DNA from: Coccinella septempunctata
Taxonomy: Eukaryota; Arthropoda; Insecta; Coleoptera; Coccinellidae
DNA: 64,000 bases
Direction of reading: 5' to 3'
Assembly: GCF_907165205.1 (NCBI RefSeq)
Contig: NC_058198.1
Location: 3,201,001 to 3,265,000 of the forward strand
Shown: piece by piece, positions 48,675 to 62,100 of the stretch
Layout of the letters: each line of letters begins with the position of its first letter
How positions within the stretch are numbered: the first letter of the stretch is position 1
Position numbers and translations under genes: made by a program
Notes under the pieces: model-generated
Told to the model about the DNA's origin: nothing
Database searches by the model: none
Seen by the model: the letters and a program-made list of their open reading frames with translations, nothing else

Positions 48675-49813
48675 CGAGGATGTATTGATATCTAGTAAGC
48701 CTAGACCAGTTCCATGCATAAAAAAAATATTGCATTAACATAGCAATGAACATTAGCTCATGTGAATTGTCAGTGTGCAGTTTGAGGTCAAAAAAGTAAA
48801 GAAGTAAACCAGTAAGTAAGCAGATTCACGAAGATATGCTTAATACCCTTGGTGATCAATGTCCTTCGTATGCGACCGTGGAGAATTGGACTGCAAGCTT
48901 CAAAAGAGGTAAATTTTTCATTGAAGATGATCGATCGGGAAGGCCAATTCCTGTGTCAGTCCTGGACATGGATATCTGAAGCACTAAATATTTCATATGA
49001 ATGCGTTCATCATACAGTTCACGTGAATTTGGACATGAGAAAAATTGCTGCAAAATGGATCCTCAAATGTTTGAATGTTGACCAAATGCGTGCAAGGGTA
49101 GAAGCATCGCGTTCGATCTGTACTCGATTTGAAAACGATGTAGACTTCTTAAACCGAATTGTTACTATGGATGAGAATTTGGTACATTTCTACGATCCAG
49201 AAACAAAGCAACAATCGATGGAATGGCGACACTCTGGTTCTCCAAGACCTAAGAAGTTTCGTGTCCAAAAATCTGCTGGAAAAGTTCTTGCTTCAATTTT
49301 TTAGGATCGCCATGGAGTAATCATGATCGATTTTTTGGATAAAGGTAGAACAATAACCGGAGATTACTATTCGAAATTACTGACCACTCTACGGAAAAAA
49401 ATTAAAAAGGAAAGCCGCGGAAAGCTATCCAAAGATGTTTTGTTTTTGCAGGACAACGCCCCTGCACACAAATCTCATGTTGCCATGCAAGAAATTAGTG
49501 TTTTAGGGTTTGAATTACTAGAACACCCCTCTTATTCACCAGATTTGGCTCCATCCGACTATCATCTCTTTCCTCAACTGAAAAAAAATTTAAAAGGTCG
49601 TAAATTTTCTTCCAACGATGAGATAATAGAATCTGTGGAGGTCTGGTTTGCAGAGCAAGAAGAAACATTTTTATTGAAAGGTCTAGAGACGTTGCAGGTT
49701 CGCTGTAATGAATGTATCCAATTAAGAGGAGAATATGTTGAGTAATGAAATATTTTGACATTGAAATTTTGTTTGGTTCTATAGTAGGCTAAGAATTTTT
49801 CAATATATCCTCT
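48675..49813 (+). mobile_element. mariner copy 2, nearly full length, about 1.14 kb
   Basis: TA at 48673-48674 precedes a 5' terminal repeat starting CGAGGATGTATTGA. The 3' repeat is its imperfect inverse (TCAATATATCCTC near 49799-49812), with homology over about 43 bp. The TA expected at the right end is mutated. Two short deletions affect the N-terminal coding part, and a stop codon interrupts the middle. All three catalytic aspartates remain. Confidence 0.92.
48838..49745 (+). pseudogene. mariner DD34D transposase pseudogene with all three catalytic Asp codons
   Basis: The coding region resumes from the deleted N-terminus at MLNTLGDQCPSYATVENWTA, loses a block after the PIPVS segment (frameshift near 48965), and reads on through HTVHVNLDMRKIAAKW, IVTMDE, LQDNAPAHKS and LAPSDYHLF to LRGEYVE. 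Catalytic aspartates are at 49170-49172, 49452-49454 and 49557-49559. The last two are separated by exactly 34 residues, the DD34D signature of mariner. TAG at 49302-49304 replaces the tryptophan codon present in copy 3. Transposases of this family cut and paste DNA at TA targets. This copy cannot produce a full protein. Confidence 0.92.
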
Positions 49814-50706
49814 TGACAATGGCGAGTAGTTCCACCAGGCTTAGACATGATATTCTCCCTATATTCTTCAGTTGTCTGTCTTATCTGTCTTCCTAATCTA
49901 TTTTGACAACCGGAGTGTAGTACACAGGGATGCCGTATATCCTTCTCATTGCCTCTTATCCATCAGCATCCCCTAATTACTCGATGGAATCGTTGCGATC
50001 AGTATCGGAAATTCGCGAATCATACACGTATCAAAATTCTACACGTAGACCATTCATTCAATGTCAGCAATTCCATTTGTACAAAGAGACTCACTAACGG
50101 GGCAATTCGGTCCCCGGCTACAGGAATTATTCATGGAGACGAAATAGTATACTCCGGAATTGAAGCCGCCAGGGAATCAACAGGGACAGGGGAAGACAAT
50201 TTTCAATTTAGCTGACATATGATATCGAGAAGTGTATCCCATAGAGCATTTATGAAGTTTCCCGAAACACAGTGTGACGCGCCTCTCTGCGACTTAAACC
50301 GGTAAAAACCATGACCTTAATAATAACTTTATCCATATGAGACCATTCATTAATCCCCGGCTCAAAGGATCTAATCGAAATTTATAACCTACGTTTATTA
50401 CAAGTTTCGAAACTTTGAATTTCCTCCTCTGCGTCCCGGTTTCGGTTTAATTTTGCGTTCGGGGTCCCGTTCCTCCTTTTCGGGCTCCCATTGAGAGGAG
50501 AGATTGAAATTAAAAGTAAACACGTCAGGAGAGTATCGAGGCTTGCCGGGGTTTTTTTTGTGGTCATTTCAATTAGTCCGAAATGGATTTAGGTAGGTGT
50601 TTCGCTATATTCTCACACAGAAAGACTATAAGAAATCTGGATCATTATTCTCATCAAAAAATGATAACTGATATCTGATCTAGAGTCATTTCTAGGAGAA
50701 GAACAA
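49814..50706. other. spacer between two oppositely oriented mariner relics
   Basis: About 0.9 kb, GC-richer at 49920-50580. No recognisable gene. Confidence 0.5.
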
Positions 50707-51410
50707 GGTCAGTAATATCGAATAGTAATCTCCGGTTATTGTTCTACCCTTATCCCAAAAATCAATCATGATTACTCCGTGGCAATCCCAAAAAACTGAA
50801 GCAAGAACTTTTCCAGCAGATTTTTGGACACGAAACTTCTTAGGTCTTGGAGAACCAGAGTGTCGCCATTCCATCGATTGTTGCTTTGTTTCTGGATCGT
50901 AGAAATGTACCCAAGTCTCATACATAGTCAAAATTCGGCTTAAGAAGTCTACATCGTTTTCAAATCTAGCACAGATCGAACGCGATGCTTCTACCCTTGC
51001 ACGCTTTTGGTCGACATTCAAACATTTGGGGATCCATTTTGCAGCAATTTTTCTCATGTCCAAATCGACGTGAACTGTATGATAAACGCGTTCGTATGAA
51101 CTATTCAGTGCTAGAGATATCCATCTTAGCCCAATTCGACGGTCTGATAAAATCATGTCATGAACTGCATCGATATTTTCGGGAACTGACTCAGAAACTG
51201 GCCTTCATGATCGGTCATCATCTTTAATGGAAAATTTACCTCTTTTGAAGCTTGCAGTCCAATTTTTCACGGTCGCATACGAAGGACATTGATCACCAAG
51301 GGTATTAAGCATATCTTTGTAAATCTGCTTACCTCTTAACCCTTTTAAATACAGGTACTTGATGATGGCTCGATACTCCAATTTTTCGATTTTCACAATT
51401 TCAGTGGACA
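50707..51410 (-). pseudogene. mariner transposase pseudogene, N-terminal two thirds
   Basis: The frame reads KIEKLEYRAIIKYLYLKGLR, the helix-turn-helix region, then ILSDRRIGLRWISLALNSSY and on to VFWDCHGVIMIDF and ITGDYYS before truncation. The expected ATG is a CTG. There is a frame break near 51205-51220, and the first catalytic aspartate is changed to tyrosine (TMYE, codon at 50920-50922). It keeps the tryptophan that is a stop codon in copy 2. Confidence 0.88.
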
Positions 51411-51569
51411 GCTTCTTTCTTTTAATCTATTGCGTAACTTTGGTTCACTTGTTTGACCTCAAACTTCATACTGACACTTCTAATGAGTTATTGTTCGTTG
51501 TTATTGTAACGCAATATTTTTTTATGCATGGAACTAGTCTAGGATAACTAGATATCAATACATCCTTGT
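50707..51569 (-). mobile_element. mariner copy 3, 3' half missing
   Basis: On the minus strand the 5' terminal repeat (ACAAGGATGTATTGATATC) starts at 51569 next to TA at 51570-51571. Homology to copy 2 stops abruptly at 50707, within the segment after GDYYS, so the third catalytic region and the 3' repeat are lost. It points toward copy 2. Confidence 0.9.
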
Positions 51570-54500
51570 TATTACTGATGAAATATCGCTTATCAAATCA
51601 GAGTTCAACCCATAGTTGAACCGAAGGAAGAATTCACCAGGCTCGGAGACATTCAAGGTACCATTCGTGTAAGGTGTTCGAGACTTGTTACAAGCCCCAG
51701 CATCCAAGGATAACAATAGATTCATTCCATTCTGACAATCTATTCCGCGAATGCTCTCGAGGACTAGAAGTGTTAATTTAGAGCATAATATTCCCATTCA
51801 TCCTGTTATGAAGGATTCAGGAGCCAATCCCTTAATGCTTAATTTCGGTTGTTTACCCCGAATATATATTCACCATTTTTCCTTCTTAGCGGCTAGATAA
51901 AACCCGGCCACTGAACCGACCCTATTTATTTCCATTTATCTTCATTGCCTTCAGCGATTCGGGGGCTTAGTTTTATGCTGTTTAAACACATCCCGATATC
52001 TCCCCATGGTCAAATAGTTTCAACGGATTAAGGCCCCATAAAAACTTAACCTGGAAATGCCGTTCGTCTAGCTGGGAGGTAGTGAATTTTTCCTGCTGAA
52101 TAGGGCGAATGGAGAAGGAAAACATGGGAATTCTGCAGTGAAAGGGACCGAGAGTTTGTTCCATTGGATTCAAGAACTATATGAATTCTTTTATATTCGT
52201 TCATTTCATGGAAATTCCGTCAGATGTTGAAAAACACCGGATCCAACTGTATAGCCATAGTTGAATTGAATTGAAAATGGAATAATTATCCGAATAAACA
52301 CATGGAATCATCCCATCCTTGAGAATGTGGTCTCAAGATATTGGATTATATTTAAAATAAACTATTTTAATTCAATAGAGACTTCGGTTCGAAAATGGCT
52401 CGGCCAGTTTTCCAAAATCAATTAGGGAAATGCAGGAAAGAGTCTGGTCTTCCTCAAGAGCTCCAGTATACACAGGAACGTCCCATTTAGGAAGTTTCAT
52501 ATTGTCTGGCGTTACACAGGGAGCGTAATATATCTATTCGAAGTTGGGGATAATAAAATTATAAAAAGATTTATAATACCCATTAATCAGGAAACATGGC
52601 TCCACTCACTTCTGAATGTACCAGATCAATCTTCCCTCACAATAAAACTTTCCCCTGAAAGACTTCATTACTTCGGGTGTTTCTAGGCCGCGGAGGAGCA
52701 ATCAATCATTATTCGACGTAATAAATTCTATTCAATTATAATATGAATTCCAATTTTATCGTCTCAACGTATTCGGAGTATTCAATTACGTATTCCAATC
52801 CTGAATGGACCAATAATCATTCCCATTTGCATCTGTGAGAGACAATTATAGAACATGTACCTAACCTAACTACTACTCCAATTTTCTCACACATAAATTT
52901 GAAAAGAGGCAAAAATAGACGAAACCTATCATCTTGGTGGATACCAAACAAGGCTCTGCATCATTAGTTCAACCATTATGTACACACAAGAGTCAATATT
53001 CAATCAGGAGTAGTTCCAACCTAGAGGTTTCCTTGGACCCCCAATAACGATATAGAAAAATAAAGACAGCGACAGGAATCTTACGTAAAAATCATAAACT
53101 ACCAGTGCAAGTGGTAATCACATCATTTCTGACCCCATAAATTGGGATGAAGCAGCATGAGCCACCTGAAATAGACGAGAGTTCAGTTTTCGTGTCGTAG
53201 TCGTTTTTCATTTTGGTATAAGAAAAATTTCTCGAGAAATATTATACGGGATTACAAACCATGAATCAACACGTTCATTACAGGTTTTCTAATTCTTCAT
53301 ATCCGTTAATGAGCTGCGGTTCCATAAAAGGGAAGGGAATATTCATAACGTCGGCTACAAACCCGGAATAAATTGCTAAGGACTATATAATGGCGACTTT
53401 AATACACGACAGATATTAGTACTCGTATTAATTAAATATCTCCTCTATTACACAAATAGGCCCTACGTTATGATTTACATCGAGCCAAGGTCCTTCTTCG
53501 TGTGTGTTCGAGCTTCCGATATAAAATATATCGAAGGCAGTTGGGGGTGGAGTGGACAGCAACCCTCAGCGGCGCTGTGTGAATGGAAATGGGGCCATTT
53601 CAGGGATTCTAGCCGCTTGAGTTTCACATGCAAGCACGTTAAATTGTTTCAACGTCCCTACTTCCCATCTCCCAATTATCAGTAAGGAATATGTTCTCTT
53701 CTGCTTCACAGCTCACCTGATACCTCGACCCCCCATATCACCAATTTTCTTTCCTCTCTAGTGCCTTAACATCTCGAAGAATTACCATCGGTATAATTAC
53801 CTCATCTAGTTTGGAGAGGAAAGGATGAGCTGTATCTTCATGAAGAGTCTTGACCTCATGTTTAAGTTATCATTACCAATTCGAGAAAAAAAAAGAATCT
53901 TTGAGGGTGGTCAACAAAACGAAAACTTCTTGACCTGCGTGGGTATCAACGAACAGAAAGCTTCATGTGGAATTTCTAATAACGAAAAGTAACTCAATAA
54001 TCGAGGATTACAAGTGAATCATCCCTTCCATCCCGGCGAAGCTTTTGGAAACGCTGAAATATCAAGTTTCAGGGGGAGAATAATCCGCGAACTGCCATAT
54101 CCGCAACTGGACGAAATTGGACGATAGAGAAAAATTAGTTTTCGAAGCTCCGTCTGAAGAAACGTAAACTTTAATAAATGTCCGAGGCAGAATACAAGGG
54201 CCATCTCGGTGCATCTCCCCCGAAGATGCTTAATCACAAATGTATCGATTTCCGATCGAAATAAACGTCTGTGAGTTTTGCCAGTTCGCGTGTTCCTCAT
54301 CGTTTCCCAGTTGGATGCACCGCAAGCCATCGCTGTTAAACTGTGTTAGTGATAAAATAGTCATGGTTTCAGTTATAAGATAGATAACCGGCGGAAAATT
54401 GCTCCTCAAAATTTCATTTCGCCGACTTCAACCCACACAGGGTTGAGATAAAGTAGAAAACTAAGTGGATTTCCAGATGGTCGATATTTATTAAACTTCT

Positions 54501-54630
54501 ACGAATTCGGAATTGCGAGGTTATCTAAAGAAACTTCAAAATATACCCCTTTTCGAGGGATTTTAACAGTGAAACCAGAAGTACAATAGTATACAAACAT
54601 TGGCATTAGATGCATTATGCATCATTGTAC
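51570..54630. other. no gene recognised
   Basis: Mixed AT-rich and GC-richer sequence (islands near 51800-52180 and 54000-54350). The ORFs at 53470-53685 and 54019-54330 match nothing I know. Confidence 0.45.
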
Positions 54631-57600
54631 ACCTTGCTCATTTTTGACCCAAAAAATCGAGGCAACGCTGATTATATAACCGAAAATCCCAATTGGATCA
54701 GACGAATATAGCAGGAGATATCGCAGATTGAAAATTGCAATTTTTGAAAAATGCCATTTCCAAGATGAAAATCTAAACGAAGGGAAATGGGCTTTCGAAA
54801 TTGCTCTCAATAAATTCAGCGTATTCGAAAACCTATATTTCCATACCAAAATTTCAAATATCTGGCCCTGTTTTGGAGAAAATAATTTTTTTTGTTTTTC
54901 CACTTTTCATTTTCGAGTTGACTTCGATGAGCTCTCTGGAGTGCAATTCTCTATTGAAGCATCAACTGTTTGGTTTCCCAGAATCTTCGGAACAAATTCT
55001 ATACACTCCATATCCTAGGATAGTAATAGAACATCCTGATTTTCAGACAGAGTAGCAAATAAGTCATTTTAGGGGGGTCTAACCCCTTGCTCATTTTTGA
55101 CCCAAAAAATCGAGATTTTCGAAATCGAGTTTTTGTGCTAGGGTGGAAGCCTAGGCAACGCTGATTATATAACCGAAAATCCCAGTTGGATCAGACGAAT
55201 ATAGCAGGAGATATCGCTGATTGAAAATTGCAATTTTTGAAAAAATTCCATTTCCAAGATGAAAATCTAAACGAAGGCAGATATGCTTTCGAAATTGCTT
55301 GAAATGGATTCAGCGTTTTCGAAAACCTATACTTCCATACCAACATTTCAAATATCTGGCCCTGTTTAGGAGAAAATAATTTTTTTTGTTTTTCCACTTT
55401 TCATTTTCGAGTTGACTTCGAAGAGCTCTCTGGGGTGCAATTCTCTATTGAAGCATCAACTGTTTGGTTTTCTAGAATCTTCGGAACAAATTCTATGCAC
55501 TCCATATCCTAGGATAGTAATAGAACATCCTGATTTTCAGACAGAGTAGCAAATATGTCATTTTAGGGGGGTCTAACCCCTTGCTCATTTTTGACCCAAA
55601 AAATCGAGATTTTCGAAATCGAGTTTTTATGCTAGGGTGGAAGCCTAGGCAATGCTGATTATATAACCGAAAATCCCAGTTGGATCAGACGAATATAATA
55701 GGAGATATCGCAGATTGAAAATTGCAATTTTCGAAAAAATTCCATTTCCAAGATGAAAATCTAAACGAAGGCAGATAGGCTTTCGAAATTGCTTGAAATG
55801 GATTGAGCGTGTTCGAAAACCTATATTTCCATACCAAAATTTCAAATATCTGGCCCTGTTTTGGAGAAAATAATTTTTTTTATTTTTCCACTTTTCATTT
55901 TCGAGTTGACTTCGAAGAGCTCTCTGGGGTGCAATTCTCTATTGAAGCATCAACTGTTTGGGTTTCTAGAATCTTCGGAACAAATTCTATGCACTCCATA
56001 TCCTAGGATAGTAATAGAACATCCTGATTTTCAGACAGAGTAGCAAATATGTCATTTTAGGGGGGTCTAACCCCTTGCTCATTTTTGACCCAAAAAATCG
56101 AGATTTTCGAAATCGAGTTTTCATGCTAGGGTGGAAGCCTAGGCAACGCTGATTATATAACCGAAAATCCCAGTTGGATCAGACGAATATAGCAGGAGAT
56201 ATCGCTGATTGAAAATTGCAATTTTTGAAAAAATTCCATTTCCAAGATGAAAATCTAAACGAAGGCAGATATGCTTTCGAAATTGCTTGAAATGGATTCA
56301 GCGTGTTCGAAAACCTATACTTCCATACCAACATTTCAAATATCTGGCCCTGTTTAGGAGAAAATAATTTTTTTTGTTTTTCCACTTTTCATTTTCGAGT
56401 TGACTTCGAAGAGCTCTCTGGGGTGCAATTCTCTATTGAAGCATCAACTGTTTGGTTTTCTAGAATCTTCGGAACAAATTCTATGCACTCCATATCCTAG
56501 GATAGTAATAGAACATCCTGATTTTCAGACAGAGTAGCAAATATGTCATTTTAGGGGGGTCTAACCCCTTGCTCATTTTTGACCCAAAAAATCGAGATTT
56601 TCAAAATCGAGTTTTTATGCTAGGGTGGAAGCCTAGGCAATGCTGATTATATAACCGAAAATCCCAGTTGGATCAGACGAATATAATAGGAGATATCGCA
56701 GATTGAAAATTGCAATTTTCGAAAAAATTCCATTTCCAAGATGAAAATCTAAACGAAGGCAGATAGGCTTTCTAAATTGCTTGAAATGGATTGAGCGTGT
56801 TCGAAAACCTATATTTATATACCAAAATTTCAAATATCTGGCCCTGTTTTGGAGAAAATAATTTTTTTTATTTTTCCACTTTTCATTTTCGAGTTGACTT
56901 CGAAGAGCTCTCTGGGGTGCAATTCTCTATTGAAGCATCAACTGTTTGGTTTTCTAGAATCTTCGGAACAAATTCTATGCACTCCATATCCTAGGATAGT
57001 AATAGAACATCCTGATTTTCAGACAGAGTAGCAAATATGTCATTTTAGGGGGGTCTAACCCCTTGCTCATTTTTGACCCAAAAAATCGAGATTTTCGAAA
57101 TCGAGTTTTTATGCTAGGGTGGAAGCCTAGGCAACGCTGATTATATAACCGAAAATCCCATTTGGATCAGACGAATATAGCAGGAGATATCGCAGATTGA
57201 AAATTGCAATTTTCGAAAAAATTCCATTTCCAAGATGAAAATCTAAACGAAGGCAGATAGGCTTTCGAAATTGCTTGAAATGGATTCAGCGTGTTCGAAA
57301 ACCTATATTTCCATACCAAAATTTCAAATATCTGGCCCTGTTTTGGAGAAAATAATTTTTTTTATTTTTCCACTTTTCATTTTCGAGTTGACTTCGAAGA
57401 GCTCTCTGGGGTGCAATTCTCTATTGAAACATCAACTGTTTGGGTTTCTAGAATCTTCGGAACAAATTCTATGCACTCCATATCCTAGGATAGTAATAGA
57501 ACATCCTGATTTTCAGACAGAGTAGCAAATATGTCATTTTAGGGGGGTCTAACCCCTTGCTCATTTTTGACCCAAAAAATCGAGATTTTCGAAATCGAGT

Positions 57601-59174
57601 TTTCATGCTAGGGTGGAAGCCTAGGCAACGCTGATTATATAACCGAAAATCCCAGTTGGATCAGACGAATATAGCAGGAGATATCGCTGATTGAAAATTG
57701 CAATTTTTGAAAAAATTCCATTTCCAAGATGAAAATCTAAACGAAGGCAGATATGCTTTCGAAATTGCTTGAAATGGATTCAGCGTGTTCGAAAACCTAT
57801 ACTTCCATACCAACATTTCAAATATCTGGCCCTGTTTAGGAGAAAATAATTTTTTTTGTTTTTCCACTTTTCATTTTCGAGTTGACTTCGAAGAGCTCTC
57901 TGGGGTGCAATTCTCTATTGAAGCATCAACTGTTTGGTTTTCTAGAATCTTCGGAACAAATTCTATGCACTCCATATCCTAGGATAGTAATAGAACATCC
58001 TGATTTTCAGACAGAGTAGCAAATATGTCATTTTAGGGGGGTCTAACCCCTTGCTCATTTTTGACCCAAAAAATCGAGATTTTCAAAATCGAGTTTTTAT
58101 GCTAGGGTGGAAGCCTAGGCAATGCTGATTATATAACCGAAAATCCCAGTTGGATCAGACGAATATAATAGGAGATATCGCAGATTGAAAATTGCAATTT
58201 TCGAAAAAATTCCATTTCCAAGATGAAAATCTAAACGAAGGCAGATAGGCTTTCGAAATTGCTTGAAATGGATTGAGCGTGTTCGAAAACCTATATTTCC
58301 ATACCAAAATTTCAAATATCTGGCCCTGTTTTGGAGAAAATAATTTTTTTTATTTTTCCACTTTTCATTTTCGAGTTGACTTCGAAGAGCTCTCTGGGGT
58401 GCAATTCTCTATTGAAGCATCAACTGTTTGGTTTTCTAGAATCTTCGGAACAAATTCTATGCACTCCATATCCTAGGATAGTAATAGAACATCCTGATTT
58501 TCAGACAGAGTAGCAAATATGTCATTTTAGGGGGGTCTAACCCCTTGCTCATTTTTGACCCAAAAAATCGAGATTTTCGAAATCGAGTTTTTATGCTAGG
58601 GTGGAAGCCTAGGCAACGCTGATTATATAACCGAAAATCCCATTTGGATCAGACGAATATAGCAGGAGATATCGCAGATTGAAAATTGCAATTTTCGAAA
58701 AAATTCCATTTCCAAGATGAAAATCTAAACGAAGGCAGATAGGCTTTCGAAATTGCTTGAAATGGATTCAGCGTGTTCGAAAACCTATATTTCCATACCA
58801 AAATTTCAAATATCTGGCCCTGTTTTGGAGAAAATAATTTTTTTTGTTTTTCCACTTTTCATTTTCGAGTTGACTTCGAAGAGCTCTCTGGGGTGCAATT
58901 CTCTATTGAAGCATCAACTGTTTGGTTTTCCAGAATCTTCGGAACAAATTATATGCACTCCATATCCTTGGATAGTAATAGAACATCCTGATTTTTAGAC
59001 AGACTAGCAAATAGGTCATTTTAAGGGGGTCTAACACCTTGCCCATTTTTGAGCCAAAAAATCGAGAGTTTCGAAATCGACTTTTGTGCTAGGGTGGAAG
59101 CCTAGGCAACGCTGATTATATAACCGGAAATCCCAATTCTATCAAACGACTATAACAGGAGATATCGCAGATTG
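54631..59174. repeat. 494-bp satellite, array 2, nine monomers plus a deleted one
   Basis: The phase marker ATTGCAA recurs at about 54733, 55227, 55721, 56215, 56709, 57203, 57697, 58191 and 58685. The first partial unit starts at CCTTGCTCATTTTTGACCC and has a deletion of about 45 bp after AAAAAATCGA. The right end stops at CGCAGATTGA (59174). Same orientation as arrays 1 and 3, but with its own diagnostic variants (AAAAATCGAGATTTTCGAAA and AAAAAATTCCATTTCC where array 1 has AAAAATTCGAAATTTTCGAA and AAAAATGCCATTTCC). Confidence 0.97.
56179..59142. repeat. trimeric higher-order repeat of 1,482 bp, two copies
   Basis: Monomer types can be told apart. A: CGCTGATTGAAA, AGATATGCTTTC, ACTTCCATACCAACATTT. 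B: AATGCTGATTATAT, AATATAATAGGAG, ATTGAGCGTGTTCG. C: CCCATTTGGATCAGACG with ATTCAGCGTG. The order from 55191 is A-B-A-B-C-A-B-C. The block at 56179-57660 and the block at 57661-59142 agree almost base for base; I see only a handful of differences (for example TTTATATACC against TTTCCATACC, and AAACATCAAC against AAGCATCAAC). This indicates a recent duplication of a three-monomer unit. Confidence 0.88.
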
Positions 59175-62100
59175 ACTGACTAGACCCATGGTGCTTCAGT
59201 TCCATCATAAGAAAATAGACGTAACGAACATTATCGCGAACGTTGACAAATGTATTTGGCGGTGACAGTTCCAATTCCCCTAGGTATTGTATTATGCTAA
59301 ACTGACTGATTTGACCGAGGCATAGTTCAAGAGCTCTCGCCCTCCCGACACAAGAAATTTCGAATGAGCACCGTTCAATGGGGATTAAAATTTCCAGGCG
59401 AATCCTCACGTTTATTATTCCGATCCGAACAAACGTCTCGAAGGAAACATTAACGTGGAGTGATGAAATTCCAAGATGATCTTCTCTTCCAACACCAGTC
59501 GGCCGCATTTCCATTGTGGAAAAGTTCCGAAAACACACAGAATATCTGGATCATGACTTATTGGACGACCTTTAAAATTATCGAAGTGACAAGGAAAAGG
59601 AAGAAGCTTTCAGAGCTAGGTGCATAGAGTTGAGGATATCCTCGTTGGATAACGCCCCTCTATAAACAAAAATCTACGAAGCTGGCTGGCTGGCTGTAAG
59701 TTTGTCGTGAAGAAAGACGAACACAATTGATTTTGACCATGAATTCTCCAGCTGTAAGACCAACCTCACTGTTTCAGATCAAAATTCTTCATTTGAGAAT
59801 AATAATCACACTTCCATTCGAACAAAAAGAATTGATTGTATTTGGTGAAGTCAGAGACATATAACCTCACCTCACTCAGCTTCCCTTCAATCTGCTGCAC
59901 CTCCCGTACATCAATTGTACAAAATTCAGACGAGAAAACCATACATTTACTATTCACTCCAGAAATTTTGGTGAAAATTCATCTTCTTCTTCGAAAGGGT
60001 GCCACGATGAGTGAGCAGCACTTACTCTATCTGTTTTACGAAGAGTGGTAGGACCAATAACTGTACCATAACCATGTTCGGTCCGTTATTCAACTGGTAG
60101 CCGAACTAGAACCGTGTAAACTGGAGTGATTCCCCAGAAAATCTCAAACTTCCCCATCAGAAGTTCAAAACAATCCCCCAAGAAACATCCCGAGCGAGAG
60201 TGCAATATGCACTTGTCCCATTCGCTCCGAGTCTGAAAAAACAGCTTGTACCATTGTTGCCGTACACTAGCGCCTAAGATTGATGAAAAACATTCTTTTC
60301 CATTCGTTTGACCGATGAGTTTTTAATTTTCCCGAATCGCGAAACACATTCCATTTACTTTGTAATTGTTTCTGCAGATCCACAAAAGCTCCATTATGGA
60401 AGACGGAATGCAGAACTTGTGCATTGTTGAAAAATGGAAAGGAAAAAATGAAATAATACTTCTTCCCTCAGCGCGGAACTGAATACGTCCTACATCAGTC
60501 TTGTAAATGCGGAAACGAAATAATGAATTCAGAGTTACCGAACGTATATGATGAAGCGCGCTGATAAACCTCCCCATATTTTCGGTAGAATGTGCAAAAA
60601 ATAAAGGGCCTTGTATTCAAAACAATTTCCCTTTCAGTAGGCTCCTTCGACAAAGCGTGTGATGGGAAGATTCACAATGTGACGTGAATTTCGAATAGCG
60701 CAAAAAATCAAAATCACCTCAACTTTTTCGAGAATATATGATACACGTGCAGGTAATTTCCTACATGAATATCGACCAAGAAATACAACAGATTTTGCTG
60801 AATTATCAAAAAGAAGAATTTCCCGAAAAAACAAGAGCACTGAATAGTTCATATGGCACAGAAGGCAGTTCCCGTAAAAAAAATCACCCATACTGACTAA
60901 CACGTCGTTCAATAATATCTGTCGCAGACAATAAAGTTCTTCATAAGGTTTTCAATATTCCAAAATTCATGTATTCCGTTGCCATATTTCGGATGGTGAT
61001 AAATTCAAGCGTAACTGCGAATGAGAAATGGAGCATATGAAATTCTTATATGTGTGACATATCTGAGCCAGATAAAAATTCAGCTACTCTATCTGGGAAT
61101 ATTGGATCTCGGCTGAGTGTGAGTTTGGTTTTTCTTCAGGAATCAATCGGAATTGCTTCATGCATGTATGGAACAGTGAGCCGATCTGTTTTTTATCTCG
61201 TTATGTTGAAGGAGTGATGGTTCATTCTTTTCCCAACGCCATGTACTTTATGGCGGCACATGCATGCAGAAAGAACGCTTTTCTTACGACTTCGTAAAGG
61301 GTCCTGAAACCGTTATCTCAGGAACTATTCACTAGATGATACACAAATTTTTAGAGCTCCAAACTATCAGTTTGCAAGAACCGCATATTGCAGTCATCAA
61401 GCAGTCGAGAGGGAACGCGAAAACGTTCGAAGTATTAGATGTTTATCGGTAGTAATTTCTTTATTATTTGGCTGCCTTATTCTATGGAGGCGTTATCCAT
61501 TTTATGCCACCTGTTTTACGTTTTTGCTTCCCACACTTATTTTTATTTTTGAGGGTTAATTACCCATCTATAGATTCCCACAGAGGCCAAAATGTCATTC
61601 TTGAAGCCCCTATTCTATGAAGCATTCTTATTCAGAAAGTCCCTTTGGTTATTTTGTACAAATTAAGAACTAATGTATTCTGAAAGACTAACAGAACTTG
61701 GTTGCGGCTTTGCCTTGACTGAGCTAATTTCTATTCATCAGAGAATATGGAGGTGATAAGTGGAAAACTCTCGAAATCTAAGTTGGAAGATGATTTTCCG
61801 CTTCAAGATGTTCCTCAATATTAATCGACATAATGGAAACTGAATGAAGTTCCGTCAGAAGAACACTACGAAATCGGCTAGTTAGTTAGTTACTTCCACC
61901 AAACTTTCCCATTAAGGTGGAAATGATATTCCATCCAGTCACTCTGCGACCCTCTAAATTTCGAACCAATAAAACTAGTGCCATCCGGACTGATAAGAAT
62001 TATTCATTCTGAAAACCGACGTCAATGTTTTCCACAGGAAAAAGCCAATTAAGAACAGGAAATAGCTCACAGAGGCTATTGCTAATTACTTCATAAAACT

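Noticed and set aside
59116..59538. 140-codon minus-strand ORF as a gene
   Set aside because: Its end reads into the satellite array and no domain is visible.
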